64,000 nucleotides of DNA from Mesostigma viride (GCA_009746045.1 RPFO01000670.1:1201954-1265953), one strand, 5' to 3'; positions 25,301 to 40,300 are shown, numbered from the stretch's first letter. Numbers and translations are program-made. The notes: generated by a model not told the origin, from the sequence alone.

Positions 25301-28300
25301 TCCTCCACCTCGTCTACCAACCCACTAGGGCTATTACTTCTTTCCAGTCATTACGCTTACCTGTTACAAATGATGTGGGCGTTCCCGCGTCCCTGGCATA
25401 CCTGCTTCCTTTGTCTAACTCACGCCTGCCCCTTGTTCCTGACCCCTGCACGGTGCATGGCCTGGTTCCGCCCTGGGTTATCCCAGCGCCACCCGGTGGT
25501 GGGCATCCCTTCTCTCCCCTACGGCGTTTGCATTGGGCAGCATCAGCCTGGCAGATTATGAGGGTGGCCACGTGGGCCTGCGCTGGTCCAACATGTGGTT
25601 GGTGCGTGCACTGTGTATGTAGTCGGTGAGGGTGGCTCTGGGGACCATTAATGGCCGGTGCGTGGTGGGGACCCTCTACAAGGCTTTGCTAGAATTCAAC
25701 CGAGGGGTTGGGTGTGCGGGGGAGAGCAATCGGTGGTCACGTGCGCCCCTTCTGAAGGGTCCCCTTTTAGGCCTAAAGTAGTACTCCTGCATAGTAGTAC
25801 AAAGCAGTTTTACTGCAGGATCAAAATGTTCACGTGATGCTGGCGCATGCAGACTAATGGTCCGTGGGGACATCCCTACCACTGAGTCCCGAGCACCTGG
25901 CCATGCAGTGCATCTTGGTGTTAGGCCCTTTTCGGATGGTGCTGACACACACACTGACCACGTTGATGAGACATGGAATAGCTTTTGTTTTATTTGGAAT
26001 GGCTTAGATTGGGTCGCTTGGCTTAAACTCCTGCTTGCGTTCGGAGCATTAGCACATGGATGTCATTACTCACATAATATCAATTCGTTTGAATCAATTC
26101 ATAGCTTGAGTATTCAAGGGGCGCACCCTAAACCCTAAAATTTAAGTGCTACTGCCTAAACCTATCTTAGTCTAGCTAGTATCCTTACGGCGACATGTGC
26201 AGTCCTACTTGGCATCGATTCCCAGGGACCCACCCTCTGCGGCATGCGAGTAACAGCAAATATCTTCCTGTTACACATCTGCTTTGAATGCCGTGCTGAG
26301 AATCTCCTGGGCTGTCTTACCTACCTCCACCCCCACCCCCACCCCCACCCCCACCCCCACCCCCACCCCCACCCCCACCCCCACCCCCCCACCCACCCCC
26401 ACCCCACCCCACCCCACCCCCACCCCACCCCCACCCCCACCCCACCCCCACCCACCCCACCCCCACCCCCACCCCACCCCACCCCCACCCCCACCCCACC
26501 CCACCCCCACCCCACCCCACCCCCACCCCACCCCACCCCCACCCCCACCCCCACCCCCACCCCCACCCCCCCACCCCCACCCCACCCCCACAGGCCACGT
26601 CGAGCACCAGCTTCCTGTCCAGCCTGCTCATGATGTTCTTCGACACGTGGCTCTACCTGCTTCTGGGGTGGTACCTGGACAATGTGAGTGCCTCAAGCAT
26701 GGCCGTAAAGTCTAATGCGGATCTTGTGCTGGGAGCACAGCCAGCCACATGCCATTGGTCCCCCCCCCTCCCTTTGGGAAGTGTTTGTAGCGCATGATGC
26801 GCCGTAAGATCCGGGGAACGCACACTGTTTATGCCGCCTTACTTTCGCCCCACCTCTTGTGCAGAGTTTCTTCACACTCAAGGCCTCCTCGCACTCCGTC
26901 CCCCAAAGTGATGTCTGCAGAGGGGACCTTTTCGTCTCTTTTTTCCCCCTGCGTGCCAGCGCTCGGAGATCCCCTGGCATTCTCCCCCTCATCCCTATCC
27001 GCACCTGCTTTGAATGGTAGGAGAAGTGACTTGCTGTGTTGTGTGTTACCTGTCCCCTGCTGTCTCATCGCCCCATCCTGGATGCGGTTACAAAAGTTGT
27101 GGCCAGGCGTGCGGGTATCGCGGCGTGTTGCATGCTGCGCGTGCTGCCCTTGTCTCACATTTTTCGCCCTTGTCTCACATGGCCTCTATGTGTGGGGTGA
27201 GCTGGTGAGCACTTTCCAAGGTCGGCGGTTTGCATTTCGCTAGCTTGCTAGTTGCGCATGAGCCTACATGCATGCATGGCTTGCAAGATGCTCAGAGATG
27301 CGGATGCCATTGCCAGCAGACAGGTTGCCTTGCGGGACCAGGTCCACCCAGCATTGGCCACAGGGATGGGTTTCCATTTGTATTGAACATTTGGTTTTGG
27401 CCCCGGCTCATGTCATTGCCAGCTGACATCCCTCGTGGCTGCTGGCGCCCGGTACCCGACGCATGCTGGTCGGTTTGCACATAACCCATCTGCTGCGCGG
27501 AAGTGTCGATGGAGAGAAATCATGTTATCATGGAGCCATGTGATGCGGCAAACCCTGCAGGTGCTGCCCTCGGACTACGGGCTGCACCTGCCCTGGAACT
27601 TCCCCCTGCACAAGGACTACTGGATGGGCGAGGCGCGGGCCCGTCGGCAGCGCAAGGCGGGCAAGAAGCATCACCTGCCGCCCGAGTTAGCAGCCGCCGC
27701 CAAGGGCTACCAGCGGCTGCCACATCGAGGGGAGACACCCCTGAGCGTCAAGTCGGGCGATGGCGAGTGTGTGGTGGAGGAGGTGCAGGCGGGCGAGCTG
27801 GAACTGCAGGAGGAGGAGGGCCGGTGAGATTTTCCTTTCTGGAAAAGACGCGGCTCACATGCCAAGCCAGTCAGTGAATGGGGAAGGACCTAGTCAGGGA
27901 GCCTCATCAGGCAGCCTAGCAAGGTTGCAGATTTTTTTTTTTTTTGGAATCATCGTAGCAGTGTTGATAGCTCAAAACTGGGCATCTCATCGCCAGACGG
28001 GCTTGGCAATCGGTTGTCCGTGCCGTACAGGCATCGCACATGGTTTCCTTGAAACCGATAGCACGGTTGGCGCTTGGGAGTGCATTGGGATGCGAGGGAA
28101 CATGCACCAGAGACTGATGGGTCGGCAACAGCATGTCATGGCCCCGTGATTGCAGGCTACAGCATGCGGGCCACAGCATTTCATCGCCGAAATGCTGTGG
28201 CCTGCGATCACGGAGTAGCCCGACTTGAAACGATGAGAGTGTGTTGGGATGGCCATCTCCCCTGTACTGTCAGGTGGAAATTTGAATGTGAGAAATCCTG

Positions 28301-31300
28301 TACTAGCACATAGAATATCCTGTACCAGTTTGTCTGTGGTCTTGGAGACCGTTGCTTGCCCTCGTGGCTTGATCATGCAGTACATGACTCGCGTACATGA
28401 AGTCGACTAGAACCGGCCCTTGGTTCCACTGATTATGAAGCCGGCCTGCGCGCCCAACCCGCTTGCCTCATTACCCCGCGCTTGCTTGCTCATGTCATGC
28501 AGGTGCGTCCAGGTGGCGGGCCTGCGCAAGGTGTTCAACCCAGGGCCGGACGAGCGGGTGGCTGTCGACGGGCTGAGCATGACGCTATACGAGGGGCAGA
28601 TCTTTGCGCTGCTGGGTAGGGACGTGTCTTTGCACTGCTGGGTAGGGGCAAATCTTTGCGCTGCTGGGTAGGGGCAGTTTTTGGCGCTGCTGGGTAGGGT
28701 CAGATCTTTGCGCTGCAGGGTAGGGGCAAATCTTTGCGCTGCTGAGTAGGGGACGTGTCTTTGCACTGCTGGGTAGGGCCAGATCTTTGCGCTGCTGGGT
28801 AGGGACGTGTCTTTGCACTGCTGGGTAGGGGCAAATCTTTGCGCTGCTGGGTAGGGGCAAACCTTTGCGCTGCTGGGTAGGGGCAGATTTTTGCGCTGCT
28901 GGGTAGGGGCAAATCTTTGCGCTGCTGGGTAGGGGAAAATCTTTGCGCTGCTGGGTAGGGGACGTGTCTTTGCACTGCTGGGTAGGGGCAGAATATTTGC
29001 GCTGCTGGGTAGGGGCAAATCTTTGCGCTGCTGGGTAGGGGCAAACCTTTGCGCCGCTGGGTAGGGGCAAATCTTTGCGCTGCTGGTTAGGGACGTGTCT
29101 TTGCACTGCTGGGTAGGGGCAAATCTTTGCGCTGCTGGGTAGGGGCAAACCTTTGCGCTGCTGGGTAGGGGCAAATTTTTGCGCTGCTGGGTAGGGGCAG
29201 ATTTTTGTGCTGCTGGGTAGGGGCAAATCTTTGCGCTGCTGGGTAGGGGCAAATCTTTGCGCTGCTGGGTAGGGGCAAATCTTTGCGCTGCTGGTTAGGG
29301 ACGTGTCTTTGCACTGCTGGGTAGGGGCAAATCCTTGCGCTGCTGGGTAGGGACGTGTCTTTGCACTGCTGGGTAGGGACGTGTCTTTGCACTGCTGGGT
29401 AGGGGCAAATCTTTGCGCTGCTGGGTAGGGGCAAATCTTTGCGCTGCTGGTTAGGGACGTGTCTTTCCACTGCTGGGCAGGGTCAGATCTTTGCGCTGCT
29501 GGGTAGGGGCAAATCTTTGCGCTGCTGGGTAGGGGCAGATCTTTGCGCTGCTGGGTAGGGTCAGATCTTTGCGCTGCTGGGTAGGGGCAAATCTTTGCGC
29601 TGCTGGGTAGGGGCAAATCTTTGCGCTGCTGGGAAGGGACGTGTCTTTGCACTGCTGGGTAGGGGCAGATCTTGGCGCTGCTGCGTAGGGGCAAATCTTT
29701 GCGCTGCCGGGTAGGGGCAAACCTTGGCGCTGTTGGGCAGGGTCAGATCTTTGCGCCGGATCATAGAGCATGCTCACTACTTTTACGGGGCAATCTCTCT
29801 TCTAGAGGTATGGGTTTTCTGCGCGTGCATCACGGTCTTGACCCGTCTTCTGGGCTCGCTTGGGCTTCCAACGGCCCTTTCTTTGTGCAGACATTCCTAG
29901 GCCATGCATGGTCCGGGTGGGTGTGCTCGTTCGTGTATGTGATGCAGGGGGCGATGCAGAGCCGTGTAGAAAACGCCTGCTGTCGCCAGCACATTAATCG
30001 TACGGTCCATGGGCTCTTGATAGTTGCCGCGACGAGGCACCTGATGCCTGCGGTGCGGTATAATGCCACTTGTTGCTGACGTGTGGTTGTAGGTGCACAT
30101 GCCCATGTGTCTGTCCATGTGCAAGCGGGGGGGCATGTGTGAGTGCATGGTCATGTTTTGTCTCACTGACCACACGCTCACCGTGTGTGCATGCATGCAT
30201 GGGTGCAGGCCACAATGGGGCGGGCAAGACCACCACCATCAACATGCTCACGGGACTGATGCCACCCACAGGGGGGGCCGCCGTCGTTCGTGGGTTTGAC
30301 CTCGGCACGGAGATGGTGCGTGGCCTCCACATCACTGCCCATGTGGATTCACCTGCACGTGACGATTTACTCTTCTTGCGCTGCGACATAGGTTCCAAGG
30401 CGCTGCTCCCACGTTGCGGCCGGGTCGGTGTTGTATGGCCATAGTATACTACTATACATAGAGTGTTGTATGGCCATAGTATACTACTATATATAGGTGT
30501 TGTATGGCCATTCCGAACCTCCCCTGATCTGGTGCATCATCCCGCATCCCTCGTGCCTGCCACGGGATGTCCCATCATGAGCGTGTGCCACCCAAGGTCA
30601 TGGCGAATAGATAGCCAACCACACCGCTAGCCCAGATGAGGTGCGTGTGTGCTTATCGTGGCTTATTTGTGCTCCCTCTGCTTCCCCTTGGTGCATCCCT
30701 CGCCCCCTTGGACCCCCTGCAGCGCTCCATCCGCAAGTTCTTGGGGGTGTGCCCCCAGCAGGATGTTCTGCTGCCAGACCTCACGGTGCGTGTACACAGC
30801 CTGCATGCACACAGGGCACACCGAGCGCTGCTCGTGACGTCCTTAAGCCGTACCACCACCACGCAATAGTGCACAAGCTTGCGGCGGTGGCCTGGCATCT
30901 TGTCCTGGGGCAGCCGTCCATATTTGATGTCTCCGTTACCCGCGTGTCTGCCTACAAGAAGATGCCCTCGGGGTATGGGGGATTGGGTGCCAGCGCGTGG
31001 TGGCCCCAAGCCTGCTGCAGTTTGGAACCTATGCTGCCACAGGATTTGCCTCCCCCATGCACTGGGTGAGCCCTGTGCATTCACGAACACTTTTTAGGCG
31101 GTGGCGCTTGACGTTAACGGCCCTCTTTCAGTCGACTGATGCTTGGCCATGTGTGGGTTCGCCATGCACAAGGTAAGCCAACTGAACCCAGCACGACATC
31201 TGGGTGCATCACCAGCACAAGATCTCGTGGCGGGTGGGAAGACATGGTGTTGGGTTGAGGGGCACATTCATGGGTGATTTCCCAGAGGGGCGTCATCTTC

Positions 31301-34300
31301 CTTGCTGTATCCCTATGCCCACTGGTTGGGATTGCCCCTGCAGCTGCTTTCGTACCTTGCTCAGGGGCCTGTGTCCTGTAGCGCTCTCGTTCGCCTGGTG
31401 CGGTATCACACACTGCAGTCTTAAATGGCAAGCAAATCTTACATGCTCATATCGCTGCAGTCTTACATGGCAAGCCGCCCATCTCTTGCTCCCTGCTGCT
31501 TGGTCGGTGCTGCCTGGGGCATTACAGGTCCGGGAGCACCTGGAGTTGTTTGCGGTGCTCAAGAAGGTGCCAAGGGACAGCATCCGGTCAGCGGTTGCCA
31601 GCATGATGGAAGAGGTGTGGCACCCACGTGTGCAGCAAGGGCTGGGGTAGGGTTACCAGGGTGTCGATGGACATGGCCACACTGCCACAGAACCGACGGT
31701 GACAACTGTGTCGCAAGGCAGCCCCTATCACAGATCTCGCTTCCCAAAAGGAATCTTTGGTTTCAAAATATTGTTGCTGGACTTGCGGTAAAATCTTCGA
31801 GGGACCTCTGCCACTTTGCCAGGCAGCCCCTACGTGGTTGGATCCCGAGTCTCTCGCTGCTCTCCAAGGGATGCACCTCCACAGGGGACACATTGGTGGC
31901 CTTAGTGCTGAGTCCCCGCACTTGGCACTTGTGGGCAAGTCCATGCTCCCTGTCATGTCAGAGAAAGGTGTGCTAGGAATCAGTTGCTTTACAGATACTA
32001 GTAGTAGTATGGATACTTGTGTTTTTGTGGGGATCCCCCTGGTGAGTGGATCCCCCTGCTTAGGGGCATGAGCTGGCGTTATGACCTCAGAATATGTATG
32101 TGCTGTCAACATCCCGTTTCGCCCAAAAACATCTAGTTCTTGAAGGGATTGGAGGGATTGGAGGGATTAGAGGGATTGGAGGGATGGACGGGACTGAAGG
32201 GATTGGAGGGATCGAAGGGATTGAAGGGATAGAAGGGATGGAAGGAATTGAAGGCGAGATCTGATCATTAGCACGCGACAAATAATGGCCACGGCACAGC
32301 CCGGGACCTGTGGTGCATTGGGTGGTAGTACGTTGTAGCGGATTCCGTGCTTGTGGTTGGCTGTACCAAAACATTTGCATTCCTTCAACGATTTAGCTGC
32401 TTGCTTGCCGCTTGCATGATTGGATGATGTCACTTTAGTTTCATGTAGCCCAAGAAATCGGGGTGTACCTCGCCTGACGCCAGTCCTCCCATGGGTCCGT
32501 AGGCTGTACGAGCAGGGCGTCGCGCTAGCTTGGCATGCTGTGCTCCTTTCTTGGCACTGATGCTGGCTGGGGTGGGCATCACCTTGACGACCGCAGGTGG
32601 GCCTGGCAAGCCAAGCGGACTGCCTGTCGCGCGACCTCTCGGGCGGCATGAAGCGCAAGCTGTCGCTGGGCATCGCCATGCTGGGCAACTCCAAGTTGGT
32701 CGTGCTGGATGAGCCGACGAGCGGGATGGACCCCTACTCGATGCGCGCCATCTGGCGGCTGATCAAGCGCCAGCGCGAGGGCCGCATCATCCTGCTGACC
32801 ACGCACGCGATGACCGAGGCCGACGTGCTGGCGGACCGCATCGCCATCATGAGCCAGGGGCAGCTGCGCTGCTGCGGCAGGTGAGGGCAGTTCTTTCTCA
32901 GGAGGGGCCGAGGCACGTGTGGGCTGCGGAAGACCCCAGAGAGGGGCAGACCCCAGATCACACGGCGTCACTGGATGGGCTCAAGCGTGGTAGCGGCTCA
33001 CGTAGTTTCCAACACGCGCTGATCAAGCATCGGCGCATGGATGGTCTTGCACCTGACATGGGCTAGTGTAGTCACTTGGCAGGCAGCAGCGCAGGCTTGT
33101 GGGTCTGCATCGAAGCTGTTCCTGGATGGCACTATGGACCCCACGGGCTGCCCACAACGTTCCTAGCCTTTTCTTTGCATGGGGCTTCGGGGTTACAAGG
33201 AATGGTACGGGGGCACACATTCACAGGTGCCGTCCTCTGTACTCCTCCGTTGATTGACTTCCACCCACATGGTCCACGTGCTCTGCCTGCCCCCTCCTTT
33301 TCCCCCCTGCCCGCCCCCTGCCTCCTCCCTGCCTGCCCCCTGCCTCTTGTGCTGGCAGCCCGTTGTACCTCAAGCGCGTGTTTGGGGAGGGCTACACGCT
33401 CACCGTGGTCACGGTACGTGGCCGCCCGCACGTGTCATCCTTTGGGTGTGCCCGTGTCATCTATTGGGTGTGCCCGTGTCATCTATTGGGTGTGCCCGTG
33501 TCATCCTTTGGGTGTGCCCGTGTCATCTATTGGGTGTGCCCGTGTCATCCTTTGGGTGTGCCCGTGTCATCTATTGGGTGTGCCCGTGTCATCTATTGGG
33601 TGAACACGTGTCATCCTTTGGGTGGGGTGGGCGTGTACCCTGGTTACGCTTGGTTCTGGATGCCCTGGCTTGGGCAGCTGGACATGATGCAATCGGGTAT
33701 TGTTACTGTTATGTCATTCACCTTGTAATTACTCAGTGGACCGGACGGGAATGTCGGAGGCTTGTTGGAGCACTTGTATCTCGATGAGGGCGTCATGGCT
33801 TTGTCAGTGGATGTTGTGACCATGTAGGGGGCGCCCCTTTTTGTGCATGCTGGAAGCATGTGTGTGGTTGCTGGCTTTTGTTGGTGCTATTCATGAGATG
33901 GTGGCATGGCATGGCCGCATTGTGCTGACGAGCAGGGGCGTGGTGCTCATGCTGAGGTGGCATTGCGCTGGGGCCATGGACCGCGTTGTCATGGGACTGC
34001 TGCTGCTCACATGCAGTGTATGCTGTCAGATATATGATAATTCTGTTATTCAATTAATTGCATGTGCCATTGTGCTTGCCGGCTGCATCGCATGGGTTAC
34101 ATCTGCTTGTGCAAATGTGCCCGTGCTTGAGGTTTGTACCATGGCCAGAGATGACCAGATTTCTCTGAAAATAATTTCATGTAGTGCTATGCGAGAGACC
34201 TCTGAAGTGGTTGGGACAGCCGCTGGTTTTAGTCCCAGTGGCTGCGCAGATGGCAGGTATTCGACAAGTAATAAATTTAATATGGGTACTTGTGGGCCGG

Positions 34301-37300
34301 CTGCCCTTGGTCAGGCCGCGCACCGCTAGTTAAGGCTCTAGTGCGGAATGTGTGACATTACGGAAAATCAGGTGTCACATGATAGTTATGTGACAGTCGC
34401 CACTTGTCAGTGGTCATATTTTGTGACAAAAGCACTTGCGTGGCATGCCGTGGTGGGCTTTAGAGCTAGGACTGGAAATAGTTCGAGGCTGATGTATTTT
34501 GTAGGGAGTTTGTGACGCAAGTGGTACACAGAAATCGGATGACGGTTGTCAACAGCTGTCCTGCCTCTGAAGAAGAATATAGCCAAGCGTAGTTCGTCGT
34601 CTAGGTAATTTCTTGCGTGAATGGATGTGATGGTTGCTTGCCTATTGACTGGCAGTGTGTGCATAGTTTACCTTGGCACTGGCTTGATGTGTGCTCTCGT
34701 TACGCCCGCTACCTATCTGGCTGTGTGTGCATCCCAACTGCCGTCGCGTGGAGTGTGCTGACCTGGTAACGTCCCACACGGAATGTGCCTTTGGCATAAA
34801 TGGGTGCTAATGCTGTCAAATGTTCACAGGAAAACGCCAGCGGGCGGCCGTGCCCTCTGGAGGCGCTCTCTGCGATTGTCACCAAGCATATTCCCACCGC
34901 AAAGCTTCTCAGCCATGTAAGCATGTCGGCATGGATGGCGTGGCGAAGTCGCTGTACCCAGGGGGTGGTGGGGCCAAGCTATTTATCATGGCTTTTCAGA
35001 TGCTGTGGAGAGCGCTGGAAATTTAGTACTGCATGTGTCACTTGTGCCTGGACGAGTACATGGTGCATTTGCGTACATTTGTGCGTACTTGCACACATCT
35101 ATGCCATTGAGAAGGGGGGTCAGTTTAGGGAGTACGGCTATCATGCTTTTATGCGTATTCAGCGTCATGCTACGTCTCTCACCACAGCCAACAGTTTGTC
35201 ACAGCAAACATCGGCGAATGTCGAGCCGTGCGTGGATTGACGGAGGGCCCGACTCCACGCTGTTTACATCACGCTGTCAATTGCAGTTGTAGCCGTGATC
35301 ATGGCAGGCCTGATGACATCCTGCCCAGTCCAAATCACTGCTCCTCCACAGGGCTATGCTATGGGCATGCTTTGACCCCCCAGCCTGAATTGCTTTTTTT
35401 TTGTTCGCCGCCTCCCCCCCCCCCCCCGCCCGCCCGCCCCCCCCCCCCAAACACACACGCACGCGCGCGCGCATGCGCTCTGCTTCGCCCCCTTCCCCTC
35501 AGGTGGGTGCGGAGATGAGCTGGCAGCTGCCACACAGCTCGCTGCGCAGCTTCGAGGCCCTCTTCCGCGAGATCGACGTGCACAAGGAGGCGGCCGCATG
35601 CGACATCCGCGTGGACGGCGTGCTGGGCGTGTCCAGCTACGGCATATCCGGCACTACGCTGGAGGATGTGTTCCTCCACCTGGCCGCCGCAGGGGCGCAG
35701 GACGACCACGAGGGTAGCACGTACGCGGGCAGTTTCCACGGCGAGAACAGTGTGCATGGCACCAGCAGCGTGTGGGCTGCGATGGGCACGTCAGCAGCGA
35801 GGGGTGAGGAGGGTCGTGAGAGCACGGTGGTGTCGCCCTTTTCCCCGCGCGCGTGCAGCATACGGAGCCCCCTCCTTAGCAATCCATTCCTGGCGTCGCC
35901 CGCGGTGCACACGGGGGCCAACTCAGCCCCCATGCCCTCTGTCCTCAGGCCCAGCCCGCCATCTCCGGTTCTTGAGAGCATGCCACACGGGGACGAGGAG
36001 GGCAAGGGCTGTGGGGCGCCGCGGTTTGGCCGCCGGTTCGTGCGCCAGTTCTGGGCGCTGGTGGCGAAGCGCGCGGCCATGGCGCTGCGAGACAAGAAGA
36101 GTGTCGCGTTTGCGCTGGTCATCCCCGTGCTGGTGCTGCTGCTGGGCCTGTGCCTGCTCATGCTGCAGCCGGTGGGCGAGTGCCCCAGCCTGCTACTGGA
36201 CACCGCCCAGTTCAACCCGCACCTGTTCCGGCGGTTCTCCGCCAAGGGGTGGCCAGCTCCGCCACCCAGCGGGGGCCCCATGCCCTTCAACATGTCGGCC
36301 AGTGCTGCGCAGATGGTGCGTTATCGGAAGCCAAAAGGGGTTGCATCGCGCAAAGCCGGAGGGGTGGGGGCATTAGGTGACAATGATATGTGTTGCGGGT
36401 CATGTGGAAACTTGTTTACGTGGGAGCGCCACTTCCCGTTTCAAACTTGGTCATGAGTTGGTCTTTTCTGTCAAGATTTAGTTTAGCTTTATCAAACTAA
36501 CTGCCGCCAAAACAACTTCTGCTACCTGATCATGTAAAGTCCAGGTGGCGGCCCAGGTCACCTCGGCGTCTCCTCTCGCCATCATCCCCCCCAGCTACCG
36601 GTTCCCCCACGATGACATCGCGCGGCGCGACGCGATAGCGGCAGCTGGCGCGCAGGATGGTGGCGACCTGCTGGAGTTGAGCGAGTACCTGATGGAGACA
36701 CGCAACGCCAGCCTCTACTCGAGGTAGGCCTCTCTGCCCCTTTAGCACCTGGAATAGGGCCCTGTGGCAGTGTTGGATGCCCTGTTCAGTGGAGCACGCT
36801 TCAGTGGTGCATGATGCACACGGTAAACTCAATTCTGCTCAAGGTCCTGTGTTTGAATTCTAGTACAGTCATTCACGCTTTAAGTTGGGTTTGCTCGATA
36901 AATCGGGGTCAGCTCAAGGCGTGCACCCAACTCTTAAGGCGTGAATGGCTGTACTTAAGTGTACTAATTTGAACTTAAGCATACTAGTCTGAACTAGTTT
37001 TAACCAAGGACGCTGACATCCTCGGCGACCCAACTTAAGGCCTGAACCCAACTTATGAAAGCCCAACTGAAGGCATTAATCACAGAGCTACTCTCTTCAA
37101 CTGTCACTTCCTCCTGTCCTTACCCTGATCCCACTCTGGCATTCCCTCCCGCGCTCCTCATGTGTGGGTGCGGATTCCTCTTTTACGGGTCAATGCTTCT
37201 TTATGGGTATCCGTTATGCATATCGTTCCCAACCCCAGGTATGGAGCGGCCATCTTTCGTGAGGTCAGCGGCGACAACTCATCCAAAGGCCTTGGGCCGC

Positions 37301-40300
37301 TATCCCCCCGCGGCAGCGGACCGGACGCGCTCTCCTACTGCCTGCTGCACAATACAACGGGCATCCATGCGGCACCCACGTTTGTCAACGTGATCAATGC
37401 GGCCCTGCTGCAGCTGGCCTACGCAGACGCCAGAAATAGCAGCCAGGGGCTGTCCGGCGATGCGGCCATGAGCGCTGGCCATGGTGGGCACGGCCTCGGC
37501 CTGGGTCCCTGGCCCGACCGCTGGTTCCACCTTGACCAGGCGGTCAAACCCGGCAACGGCTCCCACGCGCCCGCTGTGCTGCGCGTACGGAGCCACCCGC
37601 TGCCGCGCACTGCGGCACAGAAAGCGCTCAAGAAGGTGGGTCGGACGTCACCCGCTTCCTGTCCCCGTCTCTTCAGCGATAGGTCGCAGCCGTCAGCTTC
37701 TTGTCACGCCTGTGGTTCCTCTGTGCCGGATCGAAATGGAAGTTTCCTCGCGCCGTGTCCAGAAGAAGAGTCTGCCTGTTTTTTCCTTACTGTGGTGCTG
37801 TCCCATGTTGGCCGCCGGTAAATAGCATGGCCGTCTCACCCAGTGATCATGTGCCTGCATGGTCAAATACCCAGGGTGTTGCCAAGCAGGGAAGGGATCA
37901 ACAAAGAACAATCTGAAATTAAAGCTTTATTAATTTTTGAGTTGGTACCCGGGTGGCAGTACTTGTATCTTAGGATTCGTTCGCTCAAAGCGGTGTTGCG
38001 CTTTATCATCGCGGTGGTGGTGGTTGTACCTGCTGCCCTCTTTGCCGTCCCCGCCCCCAACGGCCAGAAAGTACAAGCGTACGCCGCGGGCATCATGATC
38101 AACGTCGCCTTTGCCTTCATCCCCGCGTCCTTTGCCATCTCCGTGGTTAAGGTACGGGCGCGGCTGTCTTTTGCAGTGTCACTCATGGGACGTGTCCGGG
38201 GACATGTCCACGGCAGGGAAATGGTTGAGGCGTAGCGCTTGTGTTGCCACAGGACACGTCCCCGTGGGCATTCCCCAGGGCCCAAGGCAGCCGTTCCTCA
38301 TGATGGCCCAGCAGGCTACCGCCGGTTGCGAGCACCAGCCATCCCCCATTCATAGACCGACGCCGTGGGGCAGTGTTTAATAAAGAGCCGAGGAGGCAGG
38401 CCACCCACGTGCGGGTGTCACACACGCCATGTCAGCTCGCTTTGAAAGGATGGATAGCAAGGGCTGAGGATGAGGGCCTGGGGCAAAAGGCTGAGGATGA
38501 GGGCCTGGGGCAAAAGGCTAAGGATGAGGGCCTGGGGCAAAAGGCTGAGGATGAGGGCCTGGGGCAAAAGGCTAAGGATGAGGGCCTGGGGCAACGATCC
38601 TGGGTACCATGAGTGCCACGGTAAAGCAAAGCAGTACCGTAGTATTGGTTATTCGAAACTATTACAGTACAGTCATTCCCGCTTTAAGTTACTATCGCCG
38701 CCAAATTCTGGGAGTCGTAACTTAACGCGGGAACGTAACCTTAACGGTAGAATTAGACTAGCAGCTCACCCCCTCCTACTCTGACGGACTTCTATACGGC
38801 ATTCGACAGCTCTCGTCAAGCCCGATTCGTACGGGTTTCGTACTAGTTCTGGATGCGGCGAGGCTGGGCGCTGCGGGATGCTTGGGTGATAGGCTGATAG
38901 CAAGGCTGCGTTTGCTAGTTCACCTCAGTTCGGATCCGGCTCAGCAGTTCATCCTGGCGTAGCCTGGCGCTAGCTATGTTCTGTGACTCTGTGCTCTGTG
39001 TTCCGGGAATCCGTGTTCCCTGTTCCCTGCCGAGCTTGGCCTAATTACCACTAATTAATAAGTGGAGCATTGAGCATGGCCTATTCATCTACCTATACAA
39101 ACTGTAACGTCACAATCATAGTTGGATAGAGTGGTCTCACCTAGCTAATAGCATAGCGGGTCCGCTAATCCGGAGTCCGGGCGTCCGGACTTGGCCAAAA
39201 ATGGCCTCCTCCGCAGCCAAAAGTAGCCTGACGGCTACAGTTTGGCCCCATGCCGGGTTAAGTTACGATGGCACCCAGGCTTAAGTTACGGTCGCCGCCC
39301 ACACTTCGGCGTCGTAACTTAACGCGGGAAGGTAACCTTAATAATCGTAACTTAACGCAGGAATGACTGAACAACATTAGTACTTTCTTGGTCAAATGCC
39401 AAGCTTGATTGGGATGCCTGCACAGTGCAAATATTCCCTTGAACGGCACCCCCGGAAGCTGCTCTGGTGTGCCCCGGAGCCCCATCCTGTTTCGCTCATG
39501 GGTCTCATACAGCGTTGCCTTGTGCACGTCCTGGTCTCTTGAACCCTACTCACAGGAGATCGAGGTCAAGGCGAAGCACCAGCAGCTTCTGAGCGGGGTA
39601 TGTTCCCTCGGGGCTCACCACCACCTGAGCAGAGGGGGGTGACCATCATGGCTGCTGGGCATCGCATGTGCTTGGTATCCCCGTGGTGGTCGATCTGTTT
39701 TCATTTACTCGCTGTTGCTGTACTGTAGTATAACATGACCGCGGTGGCCTCCCCTACATCAAACCCAGTGTCAACGAAGGCCCGGTGCCGCAGGTTTTCT
39801 TGGTGTCAGTTGTGGCATGGCGATCCGGGGGCCACACTCGTGGCTGTGTGTGTTTATGTGGTGCATGGTTGGTGGGCTTGTGCGGTGGAACCAGAGCAGT
39901 TCAAGCTGTTTTAGGGGTACGTGCTTAGCTGCTGTCCAGTCAGCGTTCAGGCAGCCCTCTGGTCTGTTTGTGGGACCTCTGCTGCCCAGGTAGGTCTGGG
40001 CAGTCCAGCCTGGGCAGTTCTGACCAAGGTTTTGCTTCCTTTTCGCCTCTTCTCTGGTTGCCCGCTGCACTAATTCGTGTTTAGTATACCCACTTGGTAA
40101 TCCGTTCTTTCTGCTTGTCAGGTACAAGAGATTGTTAATGGTAAGCCGCGGTTCTTATCATCTTTGACCAGTAGCATGCTTGCCCCATGGGAGTGGCGCC
40201 ATGGTTGTCGTGTGTAGAAGCCCTAAGTGGAGGTCTCCGCTGTCTGCGATCCCATCACCGAATAGTTACCGTATCTGGAACGTGTTTGACTGAATGGCAT

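Noticed and set aside
26126-26140. CCCTAAACCCTAAA, a plant-type telomere-like motif
   Set aside because: Only two units inside an intron; too short to call a telomere remnant or to fix the taxon.
26244-26715. Pro/His/Thr-rich and Gly/Val-rich frames
   Set aside because: They are translations of the CCCCA array at the end of ABCA intron 10.
28407-29777. Proline/glutamine-rich repeat proteins on the minus strand
   Set aside because: They are the complement of the 26-base minisatellite; all three minus frames are open and no start context or flanking domain supports a gene.
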